Shown: positions 23,220 through 35,500, numbered from the stretch's first letter. The stretch: DNA of 64,000 nucleotides from Eopsaltria australis (GCA_034509425.1 JAVTVJ010000014.1:496001-560000), one strand, 5' to 3'. Notes: a model not told the origin generated them from the sequence alone. Numbers and translations: made by a program.

Positions 23220-24240
23220 AATTCCCGGTGCGGTTTCCCGAAGCGCTCCGGCCGCTCTGGGAACGGCGGGGTTTTGTCCCACCCCACATTCTTCACCAAA
23301 TCTGCCACTTTGGCGTGAAACTACTTAGCGCTCTTTCAAAAGGATTTTGTTCCTTTCCCAATGAGCACTAAACAAACTCCCCCTGCCTGTCAAGGCCGGG
23401 CTGAGAGCTGTTCCCCAAACCTGTATTCCCGATAGTTTGGGATGTGCAGTGCGCTTTGTGCCCGGGGGGGGCCGGGCTGGGCTGCGCCTCTCGCGACCCG
23501 GGGCTCCCGGTGCTGGGCAGCGCGCTCGGCCGCCCCTGCCCTGCCACCAGCGCCCGCTCGCTCCTCGCTGCTGTCACCCTCCTTAGAGCCGGCTGCCCGT
23601 ATGCGCTGTCCTCGGCTGCCCCGTCGGGGATTTCAAGTGCCGCCAGCCCGAGCCGGCACTCGGCCCCGCTGTGCCGCCACCGGGGTGCACCCGAGGACGG
23701 CGTGTACCCCGTGAACCGAGCTCATCGCTCTGGGGCCTGGGCCCCGGGACCCGGGCAGCCGTTTGCACTTTTCCAGCGCGCAGAGAGCCCGCGCTGGGAC
23801 CACACGAATTCCTTAATCCCGAGAGGAAGCTCTTGTTCCCGCTCATGGCTCCTGGGGCTGTCCCGGAGCACCTGGTTCCTGATCGGAGCCGGTTTCCCGG
23901 GAGAGCTCTTTTCCCTCTGCCGCCGGCGGTAAATCCATGTGCCGGTAAGCGCAGCACCTCAGCCTCCCTTCCTTCCACATGCCCAAGACCTCCCTAGGAC
24001 GGCTCCGAGGAGTGCCAGCGTTGCACCGAGTGTGTGAGCCCGGGCTGGGCACGCAGCGCTGTCCCCGCCGTGCCGCTCTCCGCGCCCCTCGTCGCCAGTA
24101 CCTGCACCCGCCTGGGCTGTCGGACCGGCCCCCCCTTGGCGGAGCCGCGCAGGTGCGCGCCGGGGCCGCGGGCTCAGGCAGCGCATCAGCCGTGACTCCC
24201 CAGCGTTTTGTTAAGTACCGTGCTGTTAGCGCGGATTCCA
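23220..24240. promoter_or_regulatory. CpG-island-like block without a recognised gene
   Basis: About 1 kb of GC- and CpG-rich DNA 4-5 kb upstream of FOXB1. Long open frames occur on both strands at once, the usual effect of high GC, and none resembles a known family. A CAG/GTACTG donor-like site reads on the minus strand near 24099-24104. Confidence 0.5.
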
Positions 24241-24429
24241 GCTTGAGTCTCGACGTTATTGCCCTGAGAGCCTGTCTTTGTGGTAAACTTCCCTCGCCTT
24301 CCCGGAGGTGCTAGAGTATTTATCTACACGTTTGGGATTTGTTGGCTTGTTTATTTATTTATTTGGAGAAGTATCAGGCGAGGCCTCGCAAACTTTTTCT
24401 TTTTAATCCTCCCTTTTAAACAAATGTCG

Positions 24430-25010
24430 CATTTCAAGCTGCCCTCTCTTCTCCTTTTCACATTGTAGGAAATATTGAAAATGCCACCTTAGTATTGAAG
24501 GGATTAACTTGCTTTTCTCCCAGCCGCTAACTCTGGTGTAAAGGGAGCAGTAGATCAACTGTATAATGTGTGCACTGTTTGGTCATTTGTACAAGCAGAA
24601 CAAAGGTTGAGCTAAGCCAAATTGCATTGCACTTGTGAACCGAGTCCCAATTTGAAGTATCTTTTACAGCAGGGGGAATGAGAACAATTTCGTGTATGTC
24701 TAAAAGGGAATAACAAAGCCACTTTCTAGAGCATCTCAAAGTGAAGTAGTGAGGCGTGACATTCCCAGGGTGAGGAGGGACAAAGGCAGGGTCAGGGGGA
24801 TGAAAAAGGGAATCAAACAGCCACTTTCACATGTCTGCCCTCAACTGCTGCACCTCTCCATAATAGGAAACAACTGTTGTAAAAAGGGGGATTGCTCCCA
24901 TTCATTCAAAATAGCAAATGATAGCTAAACAACATTGTCAAAACTGAATCAACTTCTGTGCAGTACCACCCAGAAAAAGGTATTGTGTTTTGGTTAATAG
25001 CTGGGTGGAG
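24430..25010. promoter_or_regulatory. Candidate conserved non-coding element cluster
   Basis: Contains AGGGATTAACTTGC, AACAAAGGTTGAGC (SOX-like AACAAAG at 24599-24605), CCAAATTGCATTGCAC and GGTTAATAGCTGGG, with no repeats and few stop-free frames. Lies between the two gene-less CpG islands. Confidence 0.35.
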
Positions 25011-25017
25011 CAAACTT

Positions 25018-25078
25018 GATTTTCCTTTTTCTTTCATTTCTTTCTTTCTTTTCTTTCCCTCTCTCTCTTTTTTTTTCC
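25018..25078. repeat. Polypyrimidine CT/TTTC tract
   Basis: TTTC and TC units, nearly pure pyrimidine on +, between two candidate conserved elements. Confidence 0.8.
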
Positions 25079-25239
25079 AAGGACTCTTCTTTCCAGATCT
25101 GTCCGTTTCATAAACTTTATTTTTTATCATGAGCCTTTTTTTACAAGACATGCTCATCTCATTCAAGCTTTCTCCTACAGTCTGCGCTTGTCTTGGTGTT
25201 CTGTGCAAAACCAGAAAGAAAGAAAAATTAGGCTGAGTC

Positions 25240-25600
25240 CCATTCTCGCTGCAGTCAGAACGGCGGTTCAAAATCTGTAAGCAATGTAAAGCTTTCTTGA
25301 ATTGCATGTGCGTGTCGCCCGGCAAAACCACCTTTAAATGACTAAGTTAACACTTAGTCAAACATTGTGAAATGGTTTTTATGACAATTGACGATGATTT
25401 TAAATTGCATATCCACAAGAATAATGGCGCGCACGTTACGGTTATTTCCCCTCTTTATAAGCAAAGGTAATAACCGCTTGCGGAATTCAGGCTCGGGCAA
25501 ACTTTTTCCTGCATTGTGTGAAGTCTTTAACGAGCCGGGCTTTAATTAGGGTCAGAACTTTGAATGCTTGTGTTTTTCTCTCTGTTGGCGGGGGGCATGT
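25240..25600. promoter_or_regulatory. Candidate conserved non-coding element with palindrome
   Basis: Includes the 22-bp palindrome at 25339-25360, GACAATTGACGATGATTTTA, a CpG-containing GCGCGCACGTTACGGTTATT and GGGCTTTAATTAGGGTCAG. Adjacent to the CpG block at 25.6 kb. Confidence 0.35.
25339..25360. repeat. 22-bp palindromic site
   Basis: Arms TGACTAAGT (25339-25347) and ACTTAGTCA (25352-25360) flank TAAC. The arms carry AP-1-like TGACTAA half-sites, and the centre reads GTTAAC. It sits within a candidate conserved element upstream of FOXB1. Confidence 0.8.
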
Positions 25601-26230
25601 TTGCAAACAGATCCGTAAGTTGCCGCCGCGAAGCCGCAGCGCGGTGGGGGGGTGTGGTGTGACTGTGTGGGCGCTTTCCCTTCCTGCCGCAGCGCCCCCT
25701 CCCCGCACCGCCCCCCGCCCGGCTGCCACCCACCAAGCTGCCCAGGGACAGGGACCACAATTCCCGAGCGCGGGGCTCCCCGCCCTCGCGGCCCTGCCGG
25801 GCCCCGCTCCTCGGTGGAAGGGGACGGGACGGGACAGCACCGCCCGCCAGAGCCCCCCCGGCGCTCGCACCTGCGTCCCACGGGGAAGGGACTGCGCTTC
25901 CTCGGCCACGCCGTGTGTCCCCAAAAGCAGAGCGGCTGCTCGCCCCTCCCCGTGCTGCGGGCCGGGCTCAGCGCCCACCCCGCGGCGAGGGGGATCCGCA
26001 GGGCCGGCCCGGGGCTGCGGGCGCTGCGGGAGGCGGCTCGGCGGTGGAGCGCCCCGCACGCTCGGGGCCCGTGCGGGAGGGCAGGGCGGGACGGTGATAG
26101 AGCAGCCTGGCGGCTGCAGGCGGAACGCAGATTGCGTTTCCCGAGTCCAGCGGCTTCCACCGCTTTCTTACATCTCTTGACATCCTCCGCCCGCCTCAGC
26201 TCCCGACCGCTATACTCACGACGCGAGCAA
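25600..26230. promoter_or_regulatory. Strong CpG-island-like block without a recognised gene
   Basis: Very high GC and CpG, open on most frames, with no recognisable protein domain. It ends abruptly at about 26230 where AT-rich DNA resumes. It could be a promoter of an unannotated transcript or a Polycomb-bound island within the FOXB1 domain. Confidence 0.5.
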
Positions 26231-26259
26231 AGCTCCCGTCTTCCCATCAGCCCTCAGCT

Positions 26260-27000
26260 CTGCAGCAAAAACCATATTAACCTTCTTTAATATTTCATTC
26301 CTGGAAGAGATTCTTTGGATCTAACTTTAGGAAAGATTTCCCCGTAGCGATTTCTTCCCATATATTTTTTTCTCCGTATTTATCATCGAGAGATATGGTA
26401 GTCATACAGCATCCAACCAGCTAAAGAGCATAGAATTTTATAGAGGATGTTTTCCCCTTTTGGCAAGCAAAGATTTTACACGGGAATAAAAGGCATTGGG
26501 AATAGCAAAGCTTTTTGAGCTCTGAGAGCGAGATGTCTGCGCTGTCGTACAGAGGAGAGCCCTTTCGTATTTCTACCAGGAAGTATTTCCGTCGAAGTTC
26601 ACTCTCTCTTGAGCGGCGACCTGTAAAACCCTTGCACTGTATTTTGGGTGTCGGCAGTTTCAGTCGCCATGGCCGTTTTCTCGTCAAGGTAGAACTACGC
26701 TTGTAAGAAGCGGAAGGGACCCGGGGCCGGCGCTGAGCCCCGTGGACCTGTTGGCAGCCCCGCGTGGAGCTGCGCGGAGCCGGGCGGAGCTGCTGGGTAA
26801 ACTGCTTGTGTATTTCACATTATCATCCCGCTATCTGCAGGCAATGTAGATTTTCTAAAGATCTAATGAATAAACAACCAGCAAGTGCTGGCGGTGTAAT
26901 TTACATTGTTAATGCCTACATGTGTATAATAAATATGCATTTGTATGTCTTCAAATAAACTCTTTTCAGTTTCTAACCTGTGGTGATTTTTTAAAAAGCT
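26260..27000. promoter_or_regulatory. Candidate conserved non-coding elements
   Basis: Two non-repetitive segments (26260-26700 and 26800-27000) with motifs such as TTTGGCAAGCAAAGATTTTA, GCAATGTAGATTTTC and GTAATTTACATTGTTAATGC, separated by a CpG-rich spacer at 26700-26790. Small frames on both strands are not recognisable proteins. Confidence 0.3.
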
Positions 27001-27219
27001 GTCTTTTCCAAGAAACCAGTTTTCCTTTTCGTTTCCTGAGCTGGTAGGGAAGGAAAAGACCTAGCAAAGCACTTCACATCTGCTTTGCAGTGACAGCGGG
27101 GGATGCGCGGGCCCGGGCGCTGCCTGCCCGCAGCAGCGAGTCCCGGGGCGCGCCGGGCGCAGCCACCGCCCGCTCCCCCGACGCGGGATGGAGGCCACGG
27201 CCAGGCAGCGGCAGGCACT

Positions 27220-27370
27220 CATTGCTCAGTGCAACTTGCCACGCTTTTAACAGCAGAACAATTTAAATGTACAATATTAGCTCACAGTATTAGTCTGGAG
27301 GTGCAAAGAACAATCCATTCAGAGACTGAGCTTCAAAGGCACCGGATTCCCCTCAAGGAAAAGTTTACAA
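27220..27370. promoter_or_regulatory. Candidate conserved non-coding element
   Basis: AACAATTTAAATGTACAATA and AAGAACAATCCATTCAGAG, two SOX-like AACAAT sites, in an AT-rich pocket bounded by CpG-rich DNA. Confidence 0.3.
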
Positions 27371-27379
27371 ATGTGGCTG

Positions 27380-27420
27380 CTCCCTCCCTCCTTCCCTGCC
27401 TCCCCTCCTCCCCTCCCTCG
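27380..27420. repeat. CCCTCC-type polypyrimidine tract
   Basis: Repeated CTCC and CCTT units between an AT-rich candidate element and a CpG-rich patch. Confidence 0.75.
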
Positions 27421-27649
27421 CCGGAGACAAACGGTTTTCCCCGAACGCTTCTGTAGAGGGCATCCCTGACCAGATTTCTCCCACCTCGCCGTGCGAAGCC
27501 CTCTCCCCCCGCTCCGAACTGCGGAGCGCGGTTACTCCGTGCGCGGCTCCGGCGCCCGCGAACGGGAACCGCGCCACCCTCACGGGTCGCGCACTGGCAG
27601 CGGTGGTTGAAGGCGAAGCTCTCGCTTTCAGATCTTCAGGCTGAAAAGC

Positions 27650-28100
27650 TTGGCGCTTCTAAGCCCCTGCTGACTTCACCTTGGGAGGGATAAAGATTTT
27701 CTCCTCATTTTTCGTTACAAACCAGGTGCCACTTTCTTACACCGCTTGATGGCAAATGTCTCGTCTTCAGCGAGCTGGATCTGGCATACATTATTTTAAT
27801 TAAGTCTATGGCGATTTACTTTCCTCTGAGATCCATTCCACGGTGCAATTAGGAACGTATTGGTGCTAGCACATATGAATATTCAGGAGAGTGTCAATTA
27901 ATTAGCAGACAGAGGAATCTCATTATGGTGCTCAAAACCCTTTTAGTGCTAAGCAGAATTAAGGGGGCATTTGCCAATGTGCTGGATTAGTGAATATTTT
28001 ACTGCGCGCTCATTTAACTTCATTATCATAGCACTTACGGTATTCTCTGATTTTATTAATTAAATTGCTCATTAATTTACCCAGAAAGGGGGATAAAAAG
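27650..28100. promoter_or_regulatory. Strong candidate enhancer or ultraconserved-type element
   Basis: About 450 bases with a dense run of homeodomain cores: TTTTAATTAAG near 27793, TCAATTAATTAGCAG (27895-27909), CTCATTATGG, TTTTATTAATTAAATTGC and CATTAATTTACC. It also has ACATATGAATATTCAG. Motif density, lack of repeats and sharp edges against CpG-rich neighbours make this one of the better enhancer candidates in the window. Confidence 0.45.
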
Positions 28101-28447
28101 TTTTATGACGCCACAGCACTCGCGTAGACGCCCCGAAGAGCGAAGTGCCACCCTGCCGCTCGGCAGGAAAGCGTTTCCCCGGGGTCGGCGGGAGGCTGGG
28201 CAGCGGCAGCGCATCCGCCCCACGCGCGGGGTCCCGCGCCCCTCAGCCAGGTGCATTTCTATCTCCCCTCACCCCAGAGATCAGCGTAATGCGGCAATTA
28301 GTGCTGCTGCAGCAAAGGGGAAAAGGGTATCGCTGGGAATTTGAAGCGTAGACTTCGGGTTTCCTCTCTTTTTCGATTTAAATCTTTTCTCAGCGTCTCG
28401 GGAGCGGGAAAGCCCAGGATGCGATTAACCCCTTAATCTCTGCTCAG

Positions 28448-28466
28448 AAAAAAAAAAAAAAAAAAA
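28448..28466. repeat. A19 homopolymer
   Basis: Nineteen uninterrupted A residues; no retroposed sequence recognised on its 5' side. Confidence 0.9.
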
Positions 28467-28689
28467 CCTACAGAAAGAAGAGGCATAATGTCATCTTTCC
28501 TAGTATTATGGACAAAATCTGATGCGATCACTTTCCGACAGAGACAGAAGCGTAACCTAAACGCTTTGCTGGGGAGGAGCGCGAGTGCTTCCCGAGGCCA
28601 GGAGCAGCCAAGCGCAGGGCGCGCTGGCAGCGGGCTCGCAGTTTCTCAGCGCAGTCAGGAGAACTGCGAACATCAGAAGCCAGCGATCA

Positions 28690-29300
28690 GGATTACGCTC
28701 ATTTTCTAATTAGGCAGTACTTCAATTCTCATAATTTTTCCAAGGAGCATTGTATTAAGAGCAGCTATTTAAAAAAAAATGTCCGTGGGATATTGTGCTT
28801 TGCAAAAAACAAACAAAAATTCCCTCAGAAATGTTTAATATTAAATATTAATCGGATTTAAATTCAATAGCCGTATCTTGCGACAGTTACAGATGTGCGG
28901 GAAGCTATAGATAATCAGCTCTTGTGCATCTTCACGCAGGAGGGATCGACCCGCTGTCAGCAAAGGCTCCGCAGAGGAAAGAGAGACCGATGGAAATGTG
29001 TTTTAAAAGTCACCTCCATTTCAACACCGAGCGCGGAATTTGCCCAAAAAGGTTAGAAAGACAAATATTAAATCTGCCTTCACAAAGGGAGCCGCTAAAT
29101 AGATCCGAAATTAATATGCATGTAAAATTAATTAGCTGCATTTCATGACATCAAAATAAGTACCTGGGAAACAAGAACACCTTCTGGGCATTTGGCACCA
29201 TATGCTAGAATTACAGTTAATTGACTAATTACATAAATTAGGAATTAATTTTACAACACATCAAGTATAAAAGATATCTCAATTAATTGTGGAGGGAGAA
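28690..29300. promoter_or_regulatory. Candidate enhancer cluster, homeodomain-site rich
   Basis: Contains AATATTAAATATTAATCGG, GAAATTAATATGCATG, AAATTAATTAGCTGC and, at 29215-29292, five TAATT/AATTA cores (TTAATTGACTAATTAC, GGAATTAATTTTAC, TCAATTAATTGTGG). Non-repetitive and directly next to the small CpG island at 29.3 kb. Confidence 0.4.
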
Positions 29301-29319
29301 GGAGGAGGTTAAAGGGGAG

Positions 29320-29580
29320 GCTGGCGGTCCGGCCGGACCGGGTGCTGCGGGCGGGGAGCGCGGCCGGAGCCGCCGCCAACTCGGGGCGGTCGTTAGTGCG
29401 CGGAGCCAGCCAGCCGCACTCATTAGAATCAATTACACAGCGGAGATTGATTAGCGCGTGGCAGGGCGCGGCGGCCCCGCCGACACCAGCCCGGAGCCGC
29501 CGGAGGCGGGAGCGCCCAGAGCGCGCTATGGCCCGGGACCGCGAGGCGCTCTCTCTGCACTGACCGCTCCGTTCAGTGGA
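29320..29580. promoter_or_regulatory. Small CpG island with embedded homeodomain sites
   Basis: GC-rich flanks surround an AT-containing core at about 29414-29460 (ATTAGAATCAATTACACAG, then GATTGATTAGCG) that looks selected rather than random. It could be an enhancer or the promoter of a non-coding RNA. Confidence 0.4.
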
Positions 29581-32500
29581 GCATCCTGCCCTCCCCCGCA
29601 CCCCTGAGTGTTTTATTCTGGGAAGAAAACTCAGTTCTGTGGAGAAAAGGCACAGGGTTTTCCACCGGAGTTAGTCCGATTTTCCTATTATTTTGCTACA
29701 GTGGGATCAAGTTTCAAATAATATTAATAATTCTGGGTAGCCAGTGCCATGGCACACAGTTTTGGTGCCTCAGAAGTGTGAGGGGATGTTCTCCATAGAC
29801 CCAGCACCCTGGGGCCTCCTCACCTGACAAGATTCTTTCCTCCCCCGCAGAGTAAAAGGAGTGTCCAGTTTGTACCTGACTGTACCCAAAAAGGTGCCAG
29901 ACTGTCTGCACGCACTTTGTAGCTTTCAGTTTAAGCACGAGGGAGGCTGTGTTAAAATGCAGAAAGGATTTTTAGCTGATGGGAATAATTATCTCTTTCC
30001 ATCTAAAAATGACAAAATTCAAACTAGTATGAGAGCCCCAGGGACGGAAAAAAGCCCAGGTCACGTAGCAGGTAGTGGAAAGATGATCACACTGAAACTA
30101 TTTGGGGAGGTACCAGTAAGTGGTCTCTATTTACACTGGGATTTGCTGAACACCACAAAATAAACAAGTCCTACTCTTCAGCTTTTGGCAAGGTGACTGG
30201 TGAAGCTGGGACTGGACCTGCCCCAGCAGAACAGGAAGCACCAGGCAGGCTGCAGGGAGGGCTGGCTTCTGCCTTTGTGAGGAAGTGTGGGTGCTCTTGT
30301 TTCTTCTGTGAGTCTGCCTTACTAATATAAACAAAATTTGGCTTCCCTCCCACTTTGTAAATAAATATTCCATAGAAATAGACCACTGTCTGGTTGCATC
30401 AGTGACAATACAGCCTGACTGCTGATGGGCTAGAAAACAGATGAAACCCTGCCACACGTCTATCTTTTTATTGAGACAAAATGTTCATTTTGATGTAGCA
30501 GTTTTGTGCTGTTGCCAGATGCTGAAGGTACTTGAGGGAGATGTTGACAAGTGGATAATTGTCAACAGAACTAAAACAGACACTTTGTTTACAGTTGAGC
30601 ATGATTAATTGAGAGTAAATAAAACAACAGCTCTGTTCATAAAGCCTCTCAGCATCTCAAGTTCAAAAGCAGGCAGCATACTCCAGAAAGAAAGGCACCG
30701 AACCTGCTCGTACGCAAGGGTCAGTAACTGAGCTCGATAATGAGAACAGCCTGTGCAGCTTGGGCATCACCCTCTAGGTTTCAAGCCAAGTAATTTCCTG
30801 CTTACTTCTCTCTGTTGATTTCTTTTCTTTTTTTTTCTCTTTAATTTTGGCTTACACGGTTGGATCCACAAAGGGTTACAGATCACACACTGATTCAAAA
30901 GAGTTGTGCATCTGAATGCTGGATATAGTTGACTTAGGTAAAATGATGGGACAAAAGTGGTCTAGAATACTTCATCAACATTAAAATAGGAAGTGATATA
31001 GCTTCTTCCCACTTTGTAACCTAAAAGTTGTTATAGAATATTTCATGCTTTAAACCAGTAGTGAGGGGCACAAATTGGTGCTGATGGTCAGTAAAACCCA
31101 ACAATACTCTTTTTGTGTTGTTTGGTTTCGGTTTTTTTCTTTTAAATTAAGATATGTTTCTATTTGTATCTCATGTAGCAGTGTATATTTACCTAGAGTT
31201 GTACAGAAGGTGGCATAGTTAGTATCTAAGTATTCATGCTGCTCAGACTAGACAGATGCTGCAGCTCAATTGGAGGGTGGAGAGGAAATAGAGCTTACCA
31301 ATCCACAGTTGCCCAAATGTGTTTTTTGTACATATCTTTTTCAAAAATATAATTTTATTTCTCCCTTGTGCTTTGATCCATTCTGAAGCCACTTCCTGTG
31401 AATTATTCTTTCTTTAATGGACAGGAGCCCTACTAAAAGGCTGTTGTAGCAGCTGGTTCAGCCTCACCTGTGTGTAGCACACTTATAAGTAAAGTTGTGA
31501 GCCTGTTAATCTGTATTCAAACTTCCTGCCTTGTTCCTGTCCTCGGGTGACTGGTGGTTTAAGAACAGCCTGTCTGTGTCTGTACCTGTTGTCAGTGGGC
31601 ATTCAAATGGCTGGAAGGGCTCTGCAGCCTGTGAATGAATCTGTGCCCACTCCATTGGTGCTGAAGGAGGGGCAAGCTCTCTTACTGATGACTGTTGTGT
31701 ATTTCTTCTCCAGTCAGTTTATTACAGCTTGCAGTGTTTTTGTCTTTTGTACTGACTGTCCTGCTGTCATTGACTTCAACAGTGCCAGCTTCCAAGGCAT
31801 GTCCATATGAGAATATCCCTCAGTCTCATGCCCACAGTTCAAAGATGAAATTCTTGGTGGCTGTGTTCCAAACAGTCCTTGAGCAGTGGTTGGGTGCTAC
31901 TCATCTATTACAGCTGTATTTGCTTAGAGGGAGGGGAAGACCTTTGTCAGGAATTGATAAGAGTTTGCACAGTAATACACATTTATCTGTCCTTTCAACA
32001 TACAAGTAACCTTAGGTTATTGTTTTGCACTCTGAAGGCCAGACATGCCACCAGCCTCCTATCCAGAGGTGTCATTGGCCCCAAGGGTGCTGCCAGGACA
32101 GTGTGTGTGTTGTGGCTCCATCACATCGCTCAGTGCATGGGATGTTTCTGGCATTGCACCGGCTGCTTGCTGGGCTCCTGTCCATGTGGGACCATGGGTC
32201 TTGGAGCCATGCCTAAGGGTATTTATTCTGATTGTCAATAGCTTGTCAGTTGGATTATTGATTAGTTTATACTTAGTTTACACTATCACAGCCAAGATGA
32301 TTGCAGTTTTTTGCTTTGAAGCCTCCTGTATCCTTAGTATTTCTCCAGTTCCTTTGAAAACCTTTCTCCTTTACTTAATCTGTGATCAAAACTTTGCTCA
32401 TCCCTCATCTAGAATGTGCCTCTTCCTCTGGAGCATACGCTTGTCTAAGCTGCAGCAGTTGTTGCTTGCCTGTGCAGCTCAGAAGTGCCCCAGGATGCTC

Positions 32501-35500
32501 CCCAAAGGCTGCTGCACTTCAAAGGAGAAGCTGCAGGCTCAGAGCAGCCAGAAAACAGGCGCTTGCGGGCCTCAAAGCCCCAAAGGTGGCTGTTGGCATG
32601 GATGTAAGAGGAAAAGCTCCTTTCAAGGAGCAGCTTTGGAGTTTCCTTCTGTAGGGGAGTACTGGGCACTTCAGGGACAAGGCAGCAAGCCAGGATCCTC
32701 TATGCAGATTGTGAAGATCTTCCCAGAAGCTAGAGCAGCTGTGTGGGGAACTCCTGTGCGAGTCAAAGCACCGAGGGGGAGCATGGTGGGAAGAGAATTG
32801 TTACCCTGGAGGAGAGGTGAGGGCATGGTCTGCTCAGCTGCTGGTAAGCTCTCAGCCCCCAAGTTATGGCTGTCTTGTAGCAATCTGAAGTCCATTGTGT
32901 TACTTGTTGGAATGGTGGGAGGTACCAGCTCTCCAAAACAGGAGACATTATTTATTTGCAGGACAGAAGGGAACAAATGGTTTCCATACTTATGTCAACT
33001 TTGCATTTTCATTTGAATGACTTCTGAGATAACATCCTTTTGAACCTAACTTACCTAGGCCCAAGGACAGGAGGTTCTGCTACATTTGACATCAGTGGAT
33101 TTGGAGTATTTTACAAATGGAAATGAACACATGAATTTTACATGACTTGTGAATGAAGATATGGTCAGTGTCTTTATGGTCCAGACACAAGAGCTATGAT
33201 GCATGGATCTATAGGAATGCCTGTCAAAAATCACCATAAATGTTATTGACTCTGTACTCTAGAGCAAATGTTGAGAATGCTTCTGTCTAATTGGCCCAGG
33301 AAAATGTGCCTGGATTTCTTGCTGCCCTGTCAATATAATGCCCTGGGACATTAAGGGTGTAGGCTGCAGATGGATATAGGATATACTTTTCTCATGGTCA
33401 AAAGTTACTAGTGGATGCTGAAGGAAGACCTGCTCTGAGCACAAACCTCGAGGCAGCCAATCACTTGCTGCTTCATTATCTTGAAAGACCTTGAGTTGGA
33501 GTCAAAATTGAAATAATGAGCCAGACTGATGAAGGTGAATGCGTTTGCAGCTGACAAGAGTGGACACATGCTGGTAACCATCTGCTGGGATCCCTTGTAG
33601 GTAGCTGTGGAAGTGCACTTTCATGTTTAGGCTGTGAATGCCATGTGTGTGATTTACTTTACGTGCATATGGTGTCCTACTAAATAGCTGCATGAGTATT
33701 AAAGCTATTTAGAGTGATATTTGCCTTATTATGTATTTTTTGGGAAGAGACTGCCTGATTCTCCATTAGATATTTTCTTCTGAAAAGAAGAATGCCTCTT
33801 TTAGTGAGTGTTTGTACATGAAAATCCTGAGATGCAGCAGTTCTGTGCTGCATATGTAAAGTTTGTGTGCATTTGCAAAGTAGAACTTTGTTTAACTTGG
33901 TTGTCATTAATGGTCAGAGATGCCGTGGCACTGGTACTTCAGAAGTCAATTAAACATAAAACATTGTAACAGGATATTAAAAAGTACTGAATGCTGGGGA
34001 ATAGATGTGATACAGGAAGGGGCACAAAATTGCTGTGTACTTAGCGTGTATAATGCAGCTTGCTCAATTTGTTCCTGGCTATTCATAGGAGAGTACATTT
34101 TCTCTTTTTAATTGCACAAGATGACAAGACCTTTTAATTAAGGTGGCATCTATAGTATTCATATACTGCAAAACCCACAAATGACTAAAACTTAATAGCA
34201 TCGTAAAAACTATGGTTAAAGCTTTTACCAACACTGCCATCACAGCAAAGGGTCTTAAATCAAGTACGTCAGCAGTGAACTTACCCTACACTGAGCCTAC
34301 TGACTCGCAGAGCAGGAACTGATTTCTTTTCATGCAGAAATAGTGTCTTTGTGGGGCTTTTATGGCTGTAGTAAACTGGTAAATGGCTCTTTTGCCTCTT
34401 CATGTGTACCTGCCCTCCCATGTCTAATTTCTGCAACCTCTGAAATATTCTGTGTCCAGTCAGAAGATATTTTAGAGAAAGAAGATAAAACTTCTCTTCT
34501 TCACTCAGAAGTTTCCTGCAGGCTTCAGTGGGACAGAAGGGCAGGGAATGAGAATATTGCACATGGAGGGTGTGGGGAAGCAGGCAGACAGTGCTGGATG
34601 CCACAGGAACAGAGCAGGGAAGCCTCGGTGCTGCTCAGCTTTGATACTGATTTGAGTCCTCACTTGGAGAACCTCATCCTCCAGCTCAGGGATCACAGGA
34701 TTGCAGCAGGGTCACTGCTGCAACATGGCACGTTAATCATTAATGAGCAAAGTCCTGGAAAGGATTTATGCACAGGCAGGTTATTTTCTGTCTTCCCCTT
34801 TTCCTTATAACGACAGTCTTACATTTGTTGGGCTGGTGTTTGGTGGGGATGGTCCTTCACCATGGGATCCTATGCTGTGGCATCCCAGGAATCTCTAGAG
34901 GTGCATCCTGCTCCAGAGGTCAGGGAGGTACATGGCAGCTGAACAGTGGCAGTTTTTGCCTTGGTAATAGTGGTAAAAGTGGGAATGGTTCTTGGTCACT
35001 TTTGGAAGGGGTTAGGCTTTTTCCTTTATCTGCAGAATGTAAAGGAATATTATGCAGATGCTTAAGGTATGGTTTTATTTTTGGCAAGAGCTTTCTGCAT
35101 TTCTCATCCACTTTGTGTGTGTGTAACAGTTACTGCAGGGGGCTTTTGTAGGCATTTCTTTTCTCATACTATTAGAAATTTAATAGTTTGGTTTTAATCA
35201 TAATGTCCTGATGCTAAGAGTTCCTTGAGCACACCTTCCATCGACTAAGAAATAAACCAGTTTGTATAATCCAGCATTTCCCTTGGGATTGGTTCAGAAA
35301 GCAACATGATTTTTACTTTATTGCTAAAAATACTGTGTTGTTTACCAGATGAGTATTTAAATAATTTAAGGATGCTATTCTAAAGAGAGACCTTGTTAGA
35401 GTGAAAAGTGCTTTATCATGAGAACCTCTAGCAAAAGAGAAGAGGACAGAGTAAACAGGCAGAGAAGATGGGACCTTGGGATGTATTAACATTTAACAAC

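Noticed and set aside
23442..23997. Open frames of 90-162 codons in CpG-rich DNA
   Set aside because: Same GC effect; no motif, and frames overlap on both strands.
25487..26290. Long overlapping frames (190-231 codons) on both strands
   Set aside because: Several frames are open together because of extreme GC; Arg/Pro/Gly/Ala-rich products with no domain. Treated as CpG island.
32045..33016. 323-codon open frame on + strand
   Set aside because: No recognised domain, overlapping open frames in other phases, composition like surrounding non-coding DNA, and no CpG promoter or Kozak support. A translated database search finding a family match would reverse this.
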